Shown: positions 35,997 through 44,941 of the stretch, piece after piece
Layout of the letters: every line of letters begins with the position of its first letter
Numbering within the stretch: position 1 is the stretch's first letter
Source of the DNA: Rhodanobacter sp. AS-Z3
Lineage (GTDB): Bacteria; Pseudomonadota; Gammaproteobacteria; Xanthomonadales; Rhodanobacteraceae
Direction of reading: 5' to 3'
NCBI RefSeq assembly: GCF_029224025.1
Contig: NZ_CP119392.1
Location: 1,077,001-1,141,000 of the forward strand
DNA: 64,000 nt
Program-made: the position numbers and the translations under genes
Notes under the pieces: model-generated
Told to the model about the DNA's origin: nothing
What the model saw: the letters and a program-made list of their open reading frames with translations, nothing else
Databases searched by the model: none

Positions 35997-37262
35997 TCAA
36001 AGCATAGCGGCAGCGGGATCTTCCGGGATCGCCATTTCCACCTGCAGCTTCTGCCGTCGGCACAGGCTCGGGAACATACCCATCCACAAACCCACCACCA
36101 CCAGCGTGCCGATGCCGCCGACCAGGGTGGCGCCCACCGCGCCCAGCCAGGCGGCGAGCATGCCCGACTCAAACTCGCCAAGCTGATTGGACGTGTTGAT
36201 GAAGATGGCATTCACCGCGCTGACCCGCCCGCGCATATCGTCCGGTGTATCCAGTTGCACCAGTGAGCCGCGGATCACCATGCTGACCATGTCGAACGCA
36301 CCCAGCGCGAACAGCGCGATCAGCGACAGCCACAACGTGGTCGACAGGGCGAACAGCAGGGTGGCTACGCCGAAGCCGGCCACCGAGGCGAACATGATCA
36401 TGCCGACGCGGCGCTGCATGGCGTGACGCGCCAGCCAGATCGACATCAGCAGCGCGCCCACCGCGGGTGCCGCGCGCAGCAGACCCAGTCCCCACGGGCC
36501 GGTATGCAGGATGTCCTTGGCAAAAATCGGCAGCAAGGCCGTGGCGCCGCCCAGCAGCACGGCAAACAGATCCAGCGAGATCACTCCAAGCACGTCGGGC
36601 CGACGGCGGATGAAATGCACGCCCGCGAAAAGTGTTTTCAGCGTCGCCGGTTCGCGTTTCGGTGCGGCCTGCGTATAGCGCAGTCGCGCCATCACCGCGA
36701 TGGACAGCAGATACAGCACGGCACAGGTCGAATACACCACGCCCGGACCGGCCACGTACAGAAAGCCGCCGACGGCCGGGCCCATGATCATCGCTGCCTG
36801 ACCGGCCGAACCGTTCACGGCCATCGCCCGTGGCAACACTTCAGTAGGCACGAGTGCCGGCAGCATCGACTGCAGCGCGGGAAATTCAAAAGCCTTGGCA
36901 AGGCCGATCACGAAGACCAGCAACAGAATGCCGAACTCGTGGATACCGTGGGCCAGGCTCATGCCGGCGAGCACGGCAATGGCGATCCACTCCACGACTT
37001 GCCCCAGCAGCACGATGCGGCGGCGTTCGAACTGATCGGCAACGTGTCCGGCCGGTAGTGCCAGCAACACCGAGGGGATGAATTGCACCAGCCCGATCAG
37101 GCCAAGATCAAAGGCGCGTCCGGTGATCGCGTAGATCTGCCAGCCCACCGCGACCGACAACATCTGGAAGCCGAAGCCAGAAGCAATCCGGGCAAACCAG
37201 AACGCGACGAAGGCGTGGTGTTGCAGCAACGAATCGGGTGCCCGAGGGCGAAGGAATGGCAT
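35997..37262 (-). CDS. MFS transporter (EntS-like)
   Basis: Major facilitator of 421 residues with about 12 helices. Features of the EntS/enterobactin-exporter-like group include the first-helix segment FWFARIASGFGFQM, AGHVADQFERRRI in loop 2-3 and GLAKAFEFPALQSMLPALVP in helix 5. It is upstream of, and closely linked to, the amidinotransferase-fold gene, which hints at export of a related amino acid derivative rather than a siderophore (no siderophore synthesis genes are visible). ATG 37262 rather than 37286 is chosen for a short N-terminus. Confidence 0.82.
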   Translation of the reverse strand: MPFLRPRAPDSLLQHHAFVAFWFARIASGFGFQMLSVAVGWQIYAITGRAFDLGLIGLVQFIPSVLLALPAGHVADQFERRRIVLLGQVVEWIAIAVLAGMSLAHGIHEFGILLLVFVIGLAKAFEFPALQSMLPALVPTEVLPRAMAVNGSAGQAAMIMGPAVGGFLYVAGPGVVYSTCAVLYLLSIAVMARLRYTQAAPKREPATLKTLFAGVHFIRRRPDVLGVISLDLFAVLLGGATALLPIFAKDILHTGPWGLGLLRAAPAVGALLMSIWLARHAMQRRVGMIMFASVAGFGVATLLFALSTTLWLSLIALFALGAFDMVSMVIRGSLVQLDTPDDMRGRVSAVNAIFINTSNQLGEFESGMLAAWLGAVGATLVGGIGTLVVVGLWMGMFPSLCRRQKLQVEMAIPEDPAAAML

Positions 37263-37540
37263 GAGTGATCCTGTCAGGACGGCCATTATCCGGCCATCGT
37301 CGCTGCCGGCATAGCGCCAGTATTTCAGCGGGAACCTGCGTGAATCAGCCTGGGGTTGCGGTTCGCCGGGCGGGTCAATCCGGTCAGCGGTGACGTCGCG
37401 GGACGGTTGAGTGGGCCGTCATGCCACATCGCAAGGACAGGCATCCGACTGGTTTCGCCTGCGCCATCGACAGGGGAACGGTTGCGCGTGGGGCGTGGAA
37501 CGGGACAAGCTAACGGCCTGCTTCCCGAGAGTTCGCTGTC

Positions 37541-38284
37541 ATGAAAGTATTTCGCATCTGTCAGGCCATGCTGCTTGCGGGCGGCGCCATTCTGTTGGTG
37601 GCGTGCTCCGCGCCCAGCGGAACGTCGAATGGTCCGGAAGCGGCAAAGGCCGCTGCTTCGACCGCGTCGGCTGATGCAGCGCGCAACCTCGATACGTATC
37701 GCCAGTTGTTGCGCATCCATAACGACGAGATGGCGGTGACGATGGGCAAAGACATCGTGCAGCGCTTTCCGGGCACTGATGCGGCGCGCGAAGTGCAGCA
37801 AACCCTGCCAGAGGTCGAGAAGCGTTATACGGACGCCCGCGAAAAGAGTCGACTCGAGCGCTTGTGGGTTTACCAGGTGGCGCCGATGGCGGGAGGCACG
37901 CAGTCCACCGCCAGCATCGACAACAGCAAGCCGGTGACCGGTGACCGCGTGCGGCTGGTGCTGCGCCGACATACCAGCTGGGGCCAGAGCGTGTTCCTGT
38001 ATGGCAGCAAGCCAGGCTTTGTCTGCCGCGGCAATTGCACTGTTGCCACGCATTTCGATGATCGGCTGGTTGCGGTGAAGGCCTTCGCGCCGCCCACCGG
38101 CGAGCCTGCGCTGATGATTCGTGACGACAAGGCGTTCATCGCGATGCTGGCCAAGGCGAAGAAGATCAGCATGGATGTCACCCTGGTCGATGGCGAGAAG
38201 AAGCAGACGCTGGTGTACGAAGTGGCCGGGTTCGATCCGGCGAAATGGTTGGTCGTGGGCAAGAAAAAGCCGGGCAAGAAATAG
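37541..38284 (+). CDS. Hypothetical lipoprotein
   Basis: A 247-residue predicted lipoprotein with lipobox VAC (Cys22) after a hydrophobic signal. A helical part (about 45-100, with NLDTYRQLLRIHNDEMAV) precedes a beta-rich domain containing RLVLRRHTSWGQSVFLY and two cysteines in FVCRGNCTV that could form a disulfide. The C-terminus is Lys-rich. No known domain assigned. It is flanked by a divergent MFS gene and a DUF6491 gene. Confidence 0.7.
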   Translation: MKVFRICQAMLLAGGAILLVACSAPSGTSNGPEAAKAAASTASADAARNLDTYRQLLRIHNDEMAVTMGKDIVQRFPGTDAAREVQQTLPEVEKRYTDAREKSRLERLWVYQVAPMAGGTQSTASIDNSKPVTGDRVRLVLRRHTSWGQSVFLYGSKPGFVCRGNCTVATHFDDRLVAVKAFAPPTGEPALMIRDDKAFIAMLAKAKKISMDVTLVDGEKKQTLVYEVAGFDPAKWLVVGKKKPGKK

Positions 38285-38418
38285 CGGGGACGGTCGATTA
38301 GTGCGGAGGTGCCAGCTGGCCGCTATTTCCGGTTGTCGCCCGGCATTCTGTAAATGGTGTCATCCACGGCAGCGCTGATGCGTTTGGATAAATGGAAGTT
38401 CCGATGGAGGATTGCAGC

Positions 38419-38874
38419 ATGCAAAAGTCGTTTCTCATGCCGGCCAGCGCGTTAATGCTGGCGATGTTGGCCGCAGGCTGTTCCAGCGTGCCGTATGCAC
38501 AGCGCGCCGCGCAGCGTCAGGCGGATTACGTCGCGGCGGCCGGTGCGCCGGTGCGCAGTTTTCACTTCTTCAGCCTGTATTCGTGGGAAGCGCTGAGCGA
38601 TACCCAATTGGCCGTATATACCCGGCCGAACCAGGCCTGGCTGCTTGATCTTGCCGGTTGCCAGGATCTGATGTTTACCAACAATATTGGTCTCACTTCG
38701 AACATCAGCGAGGTCATGGTGGGTTTTGACAAGGTACTGACTGGTAGTCACAACTTCCCCTGCACGATTACCGGCATCCGCCCGGTTGACGTGAAGAGCC
38801 TGAAGCTTGCCCAGGAACAGCAGCGAAAGATCGAGGCAGCCGCGCGCAACGGCGAGCAGGGCGCGGCGAAATAG
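38419..38874 (+). CDS. DUF6491 family lipoprotein
   Basis: A 151-residue exported protein; the lipobox is LAAGC (about Cys21). The body has the short motif FFSLYSWEALSDTQLAVYTRPNQAWLL, characteristic of the uncharacterised DUF6491 family common in Xanthomonadales, then a Cys-containing segment GCQDLMF and NFPCTI that may form a disulfide. The start is ATG 38419 because GGAGG lies 8 nt upstream. Function unknown; it may be one of several small envelope proteins in this area. Confidence 0.8.
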   Translation: MQKSFLMPASALMLAMLAAGCSSVPYAQRAAQRQADYVAAAGAPVRSFHFFSLYSWEALSDTQLAVYTRPNQAWLLDLAGCQDLMFTNNIGLTSNISEVMVGFDKVLTGSHNFPCTITGIRPVDVKSLKLAQEQQRKIEAAARNGEQGAAK

Positions 38875-38894
38875 TCCGTTCGTTCTGACGCGTT

Positions 38895-39314
38895 TCAGCG
38901 CACCACGGTGACCGGCACGTGCGCGCGCGCCAGTACGTTGCCGGAGACTGATCCCAGTAGCCACCGCGCGAGTGCCCCGCGTTCGGTGTGGCCAATCACG
39001 ATGTGATCGATGCCGTGTTGTTCGACCTGGCTCAGCAGTACATCGCCGGGGCTGCCGTAGGCCAGTTCCACGTCGATCAGTTGGCTGGCGTCGGCCACGA
39101 GGGTGGTGAGTTCCTTGAGCAGTTCCTGCACGCGCCGGGTGCCGGAGTCCGCCATCATCAAGGCGGTGACATCGGCACCGCCCTCGGTGACTTGCAACAC
39201 CGACACCACGCGCACCCGGCCACCGGAGCAGCGTGCCAGATCGATCGCGAACTGGATCGCGCGTTGTGACACTTCGGAACCGTCGTAACCCACCAATGAG
39301 TACTTGACCATCAC
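38895..39314 (-). CDS. Universal stress protein (UspA family)
   Basis: 139-residue single-domain UspA protein. The N-terminal strand YSLVGYDGSEVSQRA and C-terminal GHTERGALARWLLGSVS match the ATP-binding form (G-x2-G-x9-G-[ST]). It probably acts in general stress responses. It ends 18 nt from the convergent DUF6491 gene. An MV start pair (MM) leaves two possible initiation codons. Confidence 0.92.
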   Translation of the reverse strand: MMVKYSLVGYDGSEVSQRAIQFAIDLARCSGGRVRVVSVLQVTEGGADVTALMMADSGTRRVQELLKELTTLVADASQLIDVELAYGSPGDVLLSQVEQHGIDHIVIGHTERGALARWLLGSVSGNVLARAHVPVTVVR

Positions 39315-39580
39315 GTCTCTTCACGACTGCACGGCGACCACGCCGCAGCATCGAGTCTAGGCACGGGATGTCCATGCCACAAGCCTCCAGCGCCCTTGTG
39401 CGCCCTTGGACGCACACGGCTCACTCTGGCGAAGCTGAACGCCCAGTCAGCCGTCTGCACGTCTCTGTCACGCCGCCCTGCACAGGATTCGTTCCACCAC
39501 GCCAACGACGGCTGCGCTTTCAGGCAAGGCTGTTGGTGACGTGACCAGCGTTACTTCGAACACTCACGAGGAGAAGCATC

Positions 39581-40039
39581 ATGATCAAGCGTACTTTTGG
39601 AATGGCCGCTCTGGTAATTGCCTGTGCCGGTGCGACGACCGTGCTGCCGACCAGTACAGCGCAGGCCGCCGAGGCCAGCGTGAAATGCGACATGGTTTAC
39701 AACCTGACCGGCTGGTCGCTGATCTTCAAGCATGCCGAAGGCACCGGTACGGTCACCTGCGACAACGGTCAGAGCTCGAAGGTGAAAATTGCCGTTGTGG
39801 GCGGTGGCCTCACCGCCGGCAAATACCACATCGATAATGGCAAGGCCGAAATCACCAAGGTGCACGGCATTGCCGACGTCTATGGCGATTACGCGCAGGC
39901 CTCGGCCGACGCTGGCGTGGTCAAGAGTTCAACCGCGCAGGTGTTGACCAAGGGCACCACCTCGCTGGCACTGGCCGGCACCGGTGAAGGCGTGACTCTG
40001 GGCATCTCGGTGGGCAAGTTCACCATCACCAAGCTCTGA
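39581..40039 (+). CDS. Hypothetical exported protein
   Basis: A 152-residue secreted/periplasmic protein with a signal peptide ending around AQAA-EA. The mature part begins KCDMVYNLTGWSLIFKHAEGTGTVTC, with two cysteines likely forming a disulfide, and is otherwise a Gly/Thr/Val-rich beta-type sequence. The strong GAGGAG ribosome-binding site and a terminator right after the gene suggest efficient, independent expression. No function assigned. Confidence 0.72.
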   Translation: MIKRTFGMAALVIACAGATTVLPTSTAQAAEASVKCDMVYNLTGWSLIFKHAEGTGTVTCDNGQSSKVKIAVVGGGLTAGKYHIDNGKAEITKVHGIADVYGDYAQASADAGVVKSSTAQVLTKGTTSLALAGTGEGVTLGISVGKFTITKL

Positions 40040-40060
40040 TCGAAAACGTAGCTTGCTGGA

Positions 40061-40089
40061 AGAAGGGCGCCGCTGGCGCCCTTCTTTTT
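40061..40089 (+). terminator. Intrinsic terminator
   Basis: AGAAGGGCGCC - GCT - GGCGCCCTTCT is a perfect 11-bp stem followed by TTTTG, 22 nt after the stop of the exported protein at 39581. One of the best terminators in the window. Confidence 0.92.
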
Positions 40090-40140
40090 GCTTGCGGGTA
40101 AACTGCAGCTCTTGCGCACACCCGATCGGAGACCCTGTCC

Positions 40141-40671
40141 ATGCGTCGCCTTGCTGCCCTGCTTGCACTCATCCTGTTGGTTGCCCTGGCTGGAACGGCT
40201 TTCGCCGCAACGCCGCAAGCTGGCGACGCGGCTCCCACCTTCCGGCTGCAAGATCAGAAGGGCCACTGGCGTGCGCCCGGCGACTTTCATGGCAGTTGGC
40301 TGGTGGTCTATTTCTATCCGAAGGACTTCACGCCCGGCTGCACCACCGAGGTATGCACGTTCCGCGACGACATCGCGAAGTTGCGCAAGGCGGGTGTCAG
40401 TGTCGTCGGCGTCAGCCTGGATGACGTGAAGTCACATGCCGATTTTGCCGAGAAGTATCACGTGCCGTTTCCGTTGCTGGCCGACGTGGATGGTCAGGTC
40501 GCCACGCGCTACGGCGTGTTGACCTCACGCATGGGCCGGCACTACGCGAAGCGAACGACCTTCCTGATTGATCCGCAAGGTCGCGTTGCCAAGGTGTATG
40601 TCGACGTTGATCCTGAAAAGAATTCAACCCAGGTGCTGAACGACCTGGCCACCTTGAGGACGACGCGCTGA
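40141..40671 (+). CDS. Exported peroxiredoxin (PrxQ/BCP type)
   Basis: Thiol peroxidase of 176 residues with a signal peptide (MRRLAALLALILLVALAGTAFA), so it would act outside the cytoplasm. The peroxidatic Cys lies in FTPGCTTEVC, with a second Cys five residues on, the typical PrxQ/BCP arrangement of peroxidatic and resolving residues. Following segments (VVGVSLDDVKSHADFAEKYHVPFPLLAD) fit the family. GGAGACC precedes the ATG. It overlaps the next membrane gene by 1 nt and probably forms an operon with it. A cytoplasmic form is usual; the exported form is the odd feature. Confidence 0.87.
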   Translation: MRRLAALLALILLVALAGTAFAATPQAGDAAPTFRLQDQKGHWRAPGDFHGSWLVVYFYPKDFTPGCTTEVCTFRDDIAKLRKAGVSVVGVSLDDVKSHADFAEKYHVPFPLLADVDGQVATRYGVLTSRMGRHYAKRTTFLIDPQGRVAKVYVDVDPEKNSTQVLNDLATLRTTR

Positions 40672-41144
40672 TGCCTTTGATATCAAGCACACGGACGGGC
40701 TCGATTCGACGTTTCGCGCCATGGGCGGTCATTCCCTGGCTGATGCTGTTGTTTGCCGCGATCGGCGCCGTGCAATATCTGCGACTGGGCGACTATCTCT
40801 ACCTTGTCGCGGCCGCCGCGGTGATCGTGGTCTGCGCCGGCTGCATCCTGCGTCAGGCCTGGTCGCGGCCTACGATGCAGGTGCTGGCGGTAGTGTTGGC
40901 GATCTGGGCGCTGACTACCGCCGTGCTGATGCTCCAACAGTCGGGAAACTTCGAAACCGCCCGTCAGCACGCCAACGCCCAGCCACAAACAGCCGACATG
41001 GCGTTGTGGCTGATTGCCCGCGCCGAGCGCGTATGGCAAGTCGGCATCGCGCTCAAGCTGCTCGCCACTCCGCTACTCTTGTGGCTGTCCCTGCAATTGG
41101 GGCGGCCCGGCGTACGCGTGCAATTTCGTTCGCGCAAGCGGTGA
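40671..41144 (+). CDS. Small membrane protein, hypothetical
   Basis: A 157-residue protein with four predicted transmembrane helices (about 18-38, 40-60, 70-90, 120-140) and basic termini. No domain recognised. Its ATG overlaps the stop of the peroxiredoxin gene (TGATG), so the two are translationally linked and may work together, but nothing in the sequence states how. Confidence 0.7.
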   Translation: MPLISSTRTGSIRRFAPWAVIPWLMLLFAAIGAVQYLRLGDYLYLVAAAAVIVVCAGCILRQAWSRPTMQVLAVVLAIWALTTAVLMLQQSGNFETARQHANAQPQTADMALWLIARAERVWQVGIALKLLATPLLLWLSLQLGRPGVRVQFRSRKR

Positions 41145-41199
41145 GTGTCGGGGATACTTGTTTATGGACGATGGTTGAAACTCTCAGCGGAGAAAGGGA

Positions 41200-42051
41200 A
41201 TGAAAAGCTGGTTGATTGGATTGTTCTGTTTGTTCACTTCGGTTGCAACGGTGGCCGCCGGCCCGGCGGCACGCGAGCGGGTGCAGGCAAGCATGTTGCT
41301 CACTGGCACGATCGTGGTGGCGCCTGATGGCAGCGTGCGTAGCTATGCCATTGATCATGCAGACAAGGTGGAGCCCGCGGTAACGGCGTTGATCGGTCGC
41401 ACCGTTCCGGCCTGGCATTTTCAGCCGGTCTTGCTTGACGGCAAGCCGGTGGCTGCGAAGGCAAGCATGAGCCTGCGTGTGGTGGCGTTGCCGATCGGCA
41501 ATGGCAATTACCAGATGAGCATCAGCGGCAGCCATTTTGGTCAGGACGAACCCGGCACGCGAATCTCCTCGGACCGACAGGAGCACCCGCGCTATCCGGA
41601 GCAGGCGGCTCGTGCGAACGTGGCCGGCACGGTTTACCTCGTGCTGCGGGTGGGGCGGACAGGGCAGGTCGAAGAGGCGGCGGCCGAGCAGGTCAATCTT
41701 GCGGTGGTTGGCAGTGACGCGATGCTGACGCGCTGGCGCAAGGCTTTTGCCGAATCCGCCCTGGAAGCGGCGCGGACGTGGACGTTCCATCCGCCGACCA
41801 AGGGTAGCCACGTGAATCAGGATCATTGGGTGGCGCGCGTACCGGTCCGTTACTTTCTGAGGCCGATGGGATCGCGTAATCGCGATGAATACGGCAAATG
41901 GGAGATGTACGTGCCGGGTCCGAAGGAACTGGTGCCGTGGGTCGACGACAAGCGCCTGTTGTCGGGTAGTGCCGACGCACTTCCGGGTGACGGTATTTAT
42001 CAGCTCGACGATGACGGTCTGCGCCTGATCACACCCGTGAGTGGTGCCTGA
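41200..42051 (+). CDS. Energy-transducer TonB-like/periplasmic protein
   Basis: 283-residue exported protein. After a signal peptide (MKSWLIGLFCLFTSVATVAA), residues about 130-225 form a TonB C-terminal-like domain: HPRYPEQAARANVAGTVYLVLRVGRTGQVEEA and ALEAARTWTFHPP. No proline-rich linker or membrane anchor precedes it, so it is not a classical TonB; the short signal-peptide form is common as accessory proteins. AGAAAGGG is a fair ribosome-binding site. Role unknown. Confidence 0.72.
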   Translation: MKSWLIGLFCLFTSVATVAAGPAARERVQASMLLTGTIVVAPDGSVRSYAIDHADKVEPAVTALIGRTVPAWHFQPVLLDGKPVAAKASMSLRVVALPIGNGNYQMSISGSHFGQDEPGTRISSDRQEHPRYPEQAARANVAGTVYLVLRVGRTGQVEEAAAEQVNLAVVGSDAMLTRWRKAFAESALEAARTWTFHPPTKGSHVNQDHWVARVPVRYFLRPMGSRNRDEYGKWEMYVPGPKELVPWVDDKRLLSGSADALPGDGIYQLDDDGLRLITPVSGA

Positions 42052-42169
42052 GTAGCTTGGGCGAATTCGCTCCGGCGTGAGCTTGGTGGTCACGCCGTCA
42101 GCGCGATGTTCAGCATGGGTTGGCTCACCGCCGGTTATCGCTGGGCGCATCTCCTTCAGGAATGCGCCC

Positions 42170-42922
42170 ATGTTTGTTCGTCGATCGTCCGTTCTGCTGG
42201 TCAGTCTGCTGGCGACCTGCGCTGTGCACGCGCAGGACCTGGCTGCGACTTGTCATGCCAGCAGCAGTTACGACGTCACCGTGAAGCCGGGCAGCTTGCT
42301 GTTCGACCGGCCGGCACCTGCGCCCTTCCATGTGGAGTTGCAGCAGGGCGCTTTGCGCACCGATGGCGTCACTGTGAAGTTGAATGCCGAGAATCAGGAC
42401 CGCCTGACCCTGTTCGAACGCGAGCTGCGTGCACTGGCGCCGCGCGTGCGCACGGTAGCCCGCAACGGCGTGGATATCGCGGCGCAGGCCTTGCGTGCCG
42501 AGGTTGATGGCATGGGCCTGAGTGCGGATGCCCATGCAGAATTCCTGCGCCGACTTGATGGGCATGCGGCGGAACTGAAGCAGCGCATCTCGATCAGCCA
42601 GAGCACGCATGACTGGCAGGGTGATGCGGCCAACCAGGCAATGAGCCAGATCGCCGGTGACCTGCTGCCTTTGCTGGCGGCTGATCTCGGACAGCAGGCG
42701 ATCAATGCAGCACTGTCCGGCGACTTGCAGACGGCGGCTACCCTGCGTGATCGCGCTGCCGACCTCGCCACCGATTTGCAGCCGCGATTGCAGGCCCGGC
42801 TGCAGGTCTTGCGACCGCAGATCGAAGCGCTGTGCCCCTCGATCCGGCGATTGGCACAGCTGCAGCAGGATGTGCGCGGCAGCAACGGGCAGCCCCTGAA
42901 CCTGCTACAGGTCAGTCGATGA
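42170..42922 (+). CDS. DUF2884 (YggN-like) periplasmic protein
   Basis: Exported protein of 250 residues: signal peptide ending AVHA-QD, then a Cys pair region and a long helical domain with repeated Ala/Leu/Gln heptad-like character (ALRTDGVTVKLNAEN, VARNGVDIAAQALRAEVDGMGL). This fits DUF2884, the YggN family of unknown function. ATG 42170 has AGGA nearby; the frame opens at 42077 but the early part is not a leader. No partner gene known. Confidence 0.8.
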   Translation: MFVRRSSVLLVSLLATCAVHAQDLAATCHASSSYDVTVKPGSLLFDRPAPAPFHVELQQGALRTDGVTVKLNAENQDRLTLFERELRALAPRVRTVARNGVDIAAQALRAEVDGMGLSADAHAEFLRRLDGHAAELKQRISISQSTHDWQGDAANQAMSQIAGDLLPLLAADLGQQAINAALSGDLQTAATLRDRAADLATDLQPRLQARLQVLRPQIEALCPSIRRLAQLQQDVRGSNGQPLNLLQVSR

Positions 42923-43015
42923 CCTGCGTGGTGGTGGGGTCTGGCTTTACGTTTGCCGTGGCTGTCCCGGCACAGGCATAGTTCGGCTCACCCCGGATTT
43001 TAGTGGAGATGAGCG

Positions 43016-43591
43016 ATGTCAGTCACTGCGCAGGACGTTCTCGCCTTCTGGTTCGATGACGAGAACACCCCGCACTGGTTTGCCGCAGACAGTGCATTCG
43101 ATGCACGCATTCGCCAGCGCTTCGGTGCAAGCGTGGTGGAGGCATTCGCCGGCAAGCTGGATGGCTGGACGGCCACGTCATCGGGCTGGCTTGCCTTGTT
43201 GATCCTGCTGGATCAATTTCCGCGCAATCTGTATCGCCACGACCCGCGTTCGTGGTCCGCTGACGCGGTTGCTCAACGCGTTGCTTTGTCGGGCTTGGCT
43301 CGCGGTGATGACCGGCAACTTCCCGCCATCCAGCGCGTATTCGCCTACCTGCCGCTGGAACACGCCGAGAATCACGCGTTGCAGCAGCGTTCGGTGGAAT
43401 TGTTCGAAGTCTTGAGCGCGCAGGCACCCGAGGATGTGCAGGCGCAGTTCGCTGGATTTCTCGACTATGCTCGTCGTCACCGCGCGGTGATCGAGCGCTT
43501 CGGTCGCTTTCCTCATCGCAATGCCGTGCTTGGCCGAGCCAGTACAGCAGAGGAAGTGGCCTATCTGGCCCAGCCGGGCGCGGGCTTCTGA
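43016..43591 (+). CDS. DUF924 family protein
   Basis: A 191-residue cytoplasmic protein with the family pattern VLAFWFDD at the start, SGWLALLILLDQFPRNLYR, and PLEHAENHALQQRSVELF. DUF924 proteins form a helical TPR-like fold of unknown function. GGAGATGA precedes the ATG. It is one of a run of small single genes on the + strand. Confidence 0.92.
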   Translation: MSVTAQDVLAFWFDDENTPHWFAADSAFDARIRQRFGASVVEAFAGKLDGWTATSSGWLALLILLDQFPRNLYRHDPRSWSADAVAQRVALSGLARGDDRQLPAIQRVFAYLPLEHAENHALQQRSVELFEVLSAQAPEDVQAQFAGFLDYARRHRAVIERFGRFPHRNAVLGRASTAEEVAYLAQPGAGF

Positions 43592-43654
43592 GCGGTTGAT
43601 CGCAACGTTGTCGGTGCAGCAGAAGCGGCTTTCCAATCGACCAGGGAGAAGGTC

Positions 43655-43963
43655 ATGCAGATGAGACTTGTCATTGCGTTGTTCGCATTCAGTGCCGCCG
43701 TACAGGCGTCCAGTACCCTGCGTGTCGGCAGTCAGGTGCTGGTTGCCGGTGATAGTCGCGAGCGGGTCACTGAGCTGCTCGGCAAGCCCAGTTCCAAATC
43801 GCACGCGCACAAGTCTCGCAGCCACGGCAGTCGTCGCGGCGGCGTGCGTGTGGTGGATCGGAACGAAGGCGGTGAGCAGTGGCGCTACCGCCGCGATGGC
43901 CACGTCACCGTGGTGACTATTGTCGATGGCAAGGTCAGCGATATCGAAGACAATCGGCTCTGA
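43655..43963 (+). CDS. DUF2845 family exported protein
   Basis: A 102-residue exported protein; signal peptide to about residue 18 (MQMRLVIALFAFSAAVQA). The rest, including RVGSQVLVAGDSRERVTELLGKP and a C-terminal VVTIVDGKVSDIE, resembles DUF2845. A basic Lys/His/Arg/Ser-rich stretch (50-65) is unusual. GGGAGAAGG lies upstream. Function unknown. Confidence 0.78.
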   Translation: MQMRLVIALFAFSAAVQASSTLRVGSQVLVAGDSRERVTELLGKPSSKSHAHKSRSHGSRRGGVRVVDRNEGGEQWRYRRDGHVTVVTIVDGKVSDIEDNRL

Positions 43964-44068
43964 GGTCAGCGAAAAGCGGTAGTGTGGTCAGGTAGTAATC
44001 GCATCGAGATCACGCGATGTTTTCAACGGTTTGCTAGGCTGGTCGGGTTTTCTACCCGAGTTGAAGCC

Positions 44069-44920
44069 ATGCAAGATTTTCTCGACAGGATGCTGGGTAC
44101 AGCGCTGTCCGCCAGTGTCATTCATGTGGCACTGAACCTTTTGTTCGCGTTGCTGATCCTGCTGGTCGGCAGTTGGGTCGCCGCCCGCATGGCAAATTTC
44201 AGTCGTCGCGCGCTGCAGCGCGCGAGCGTGGACGACACGCTCAGCGGCTTTCTGCGCAACGTGATCTACGGCGTGCTGGTCGCCATGCTGATCGTGATGG
44301 CGCTGACTCGCGCCGGCGTGCCTTCGGCGCCGCTGGTGGCTGCGCTTGGCGCCGGTGGCCTGGCCATCGGCCTGGCCTTGCAGGGCTCGCTCAGCAATCT
44401 GGCCTGGGGCGTGCTGCTGGTGATCTTCCGGCCGTTCCGTGCCGGCGACTTCGTCACCGCTGGTGGCATCGATGGCACGGTACAAAGCATCAACCTGATG
44501 CACACCTTGCTGCTGCTGCCGGACGGTCGCGAAGCGGTCGTACCCAATGGCAAGGTGGGTGGTGACGCCATCATCAACTACAACCGCCGTGGTACACGAC
44601 GCTTCGAGTTGAAATTGGGCATCGGTTACAAGGATGACATTGGCGCGGCGATGGCCGAGATCCGCCGCCTGTTCGATGCCGACGCACGTATTCTCAAAGA
44701 CCCGCAGCCGGGTGTATGGACGGTCGGGCTGGGCGAGAGTTCGGTTGACCTGGTGATTCGCGCGTGGACTGACACGGGCGACTTCTGGGCCACCCAGACT
44801 GACTTGCTGCGGGCGATCAAGGAACACCTTGATGCTGCAGGCATCAGCATTCCGTTCCCGCAACGCGAGCTGACCATTATTCGCGGCGACCTGCCAGGGA
44901 GTTCGCCCAGGCAGGTGTGA
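44069..44920 (+). CDS. MscS-like mechanosensitive channel (small form)
   Basis: Inner-membrane tension-gated channel, 283 residues. Three helices in the first 110 residues include the pore helix GAGGLAIGLALQGSLSNLAWG, followed by the middle beta domain FRAGDFVTAGGIDGTVQSINL and the PNGKVGGDAIINYNRR stretch. The C-terminal part ends ISIPFPQRELTI. It protects against osmotic down-shock. Start at 44069 (MQDFLDR) is preferred to the open upstream frame at 43982. A second, larger MscS gene is at 51138. Confidence 0.93.
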   Translation: MQDFLDRMLGTALSASVIHVALNLLFALLILLVGSWVAARMANFSRRALQRASVDDTLSGFLRNVIYGVLVAMLIVMALTRAGVPSAPLVAALGAGGLAIGLALQGSLSNLAWGVLLVIFRPFRAGDFVTAGGIDGTVQSINLMHTLLLLPDGREAVVPNGKVGGDAIINYNRRGTRRFELKLGIGYKDDIGAAMAEIRRLFDADARILKDPQPGVWTVGLGESSVDLVIRAWTDTGDFWATQTDLLRAIKEHLDAAGISIPFPQRELTIIRGDLPGSSPRQV

Positions 44921-44941
44921 TGCGGGGCGGCTTGAGAGCGA

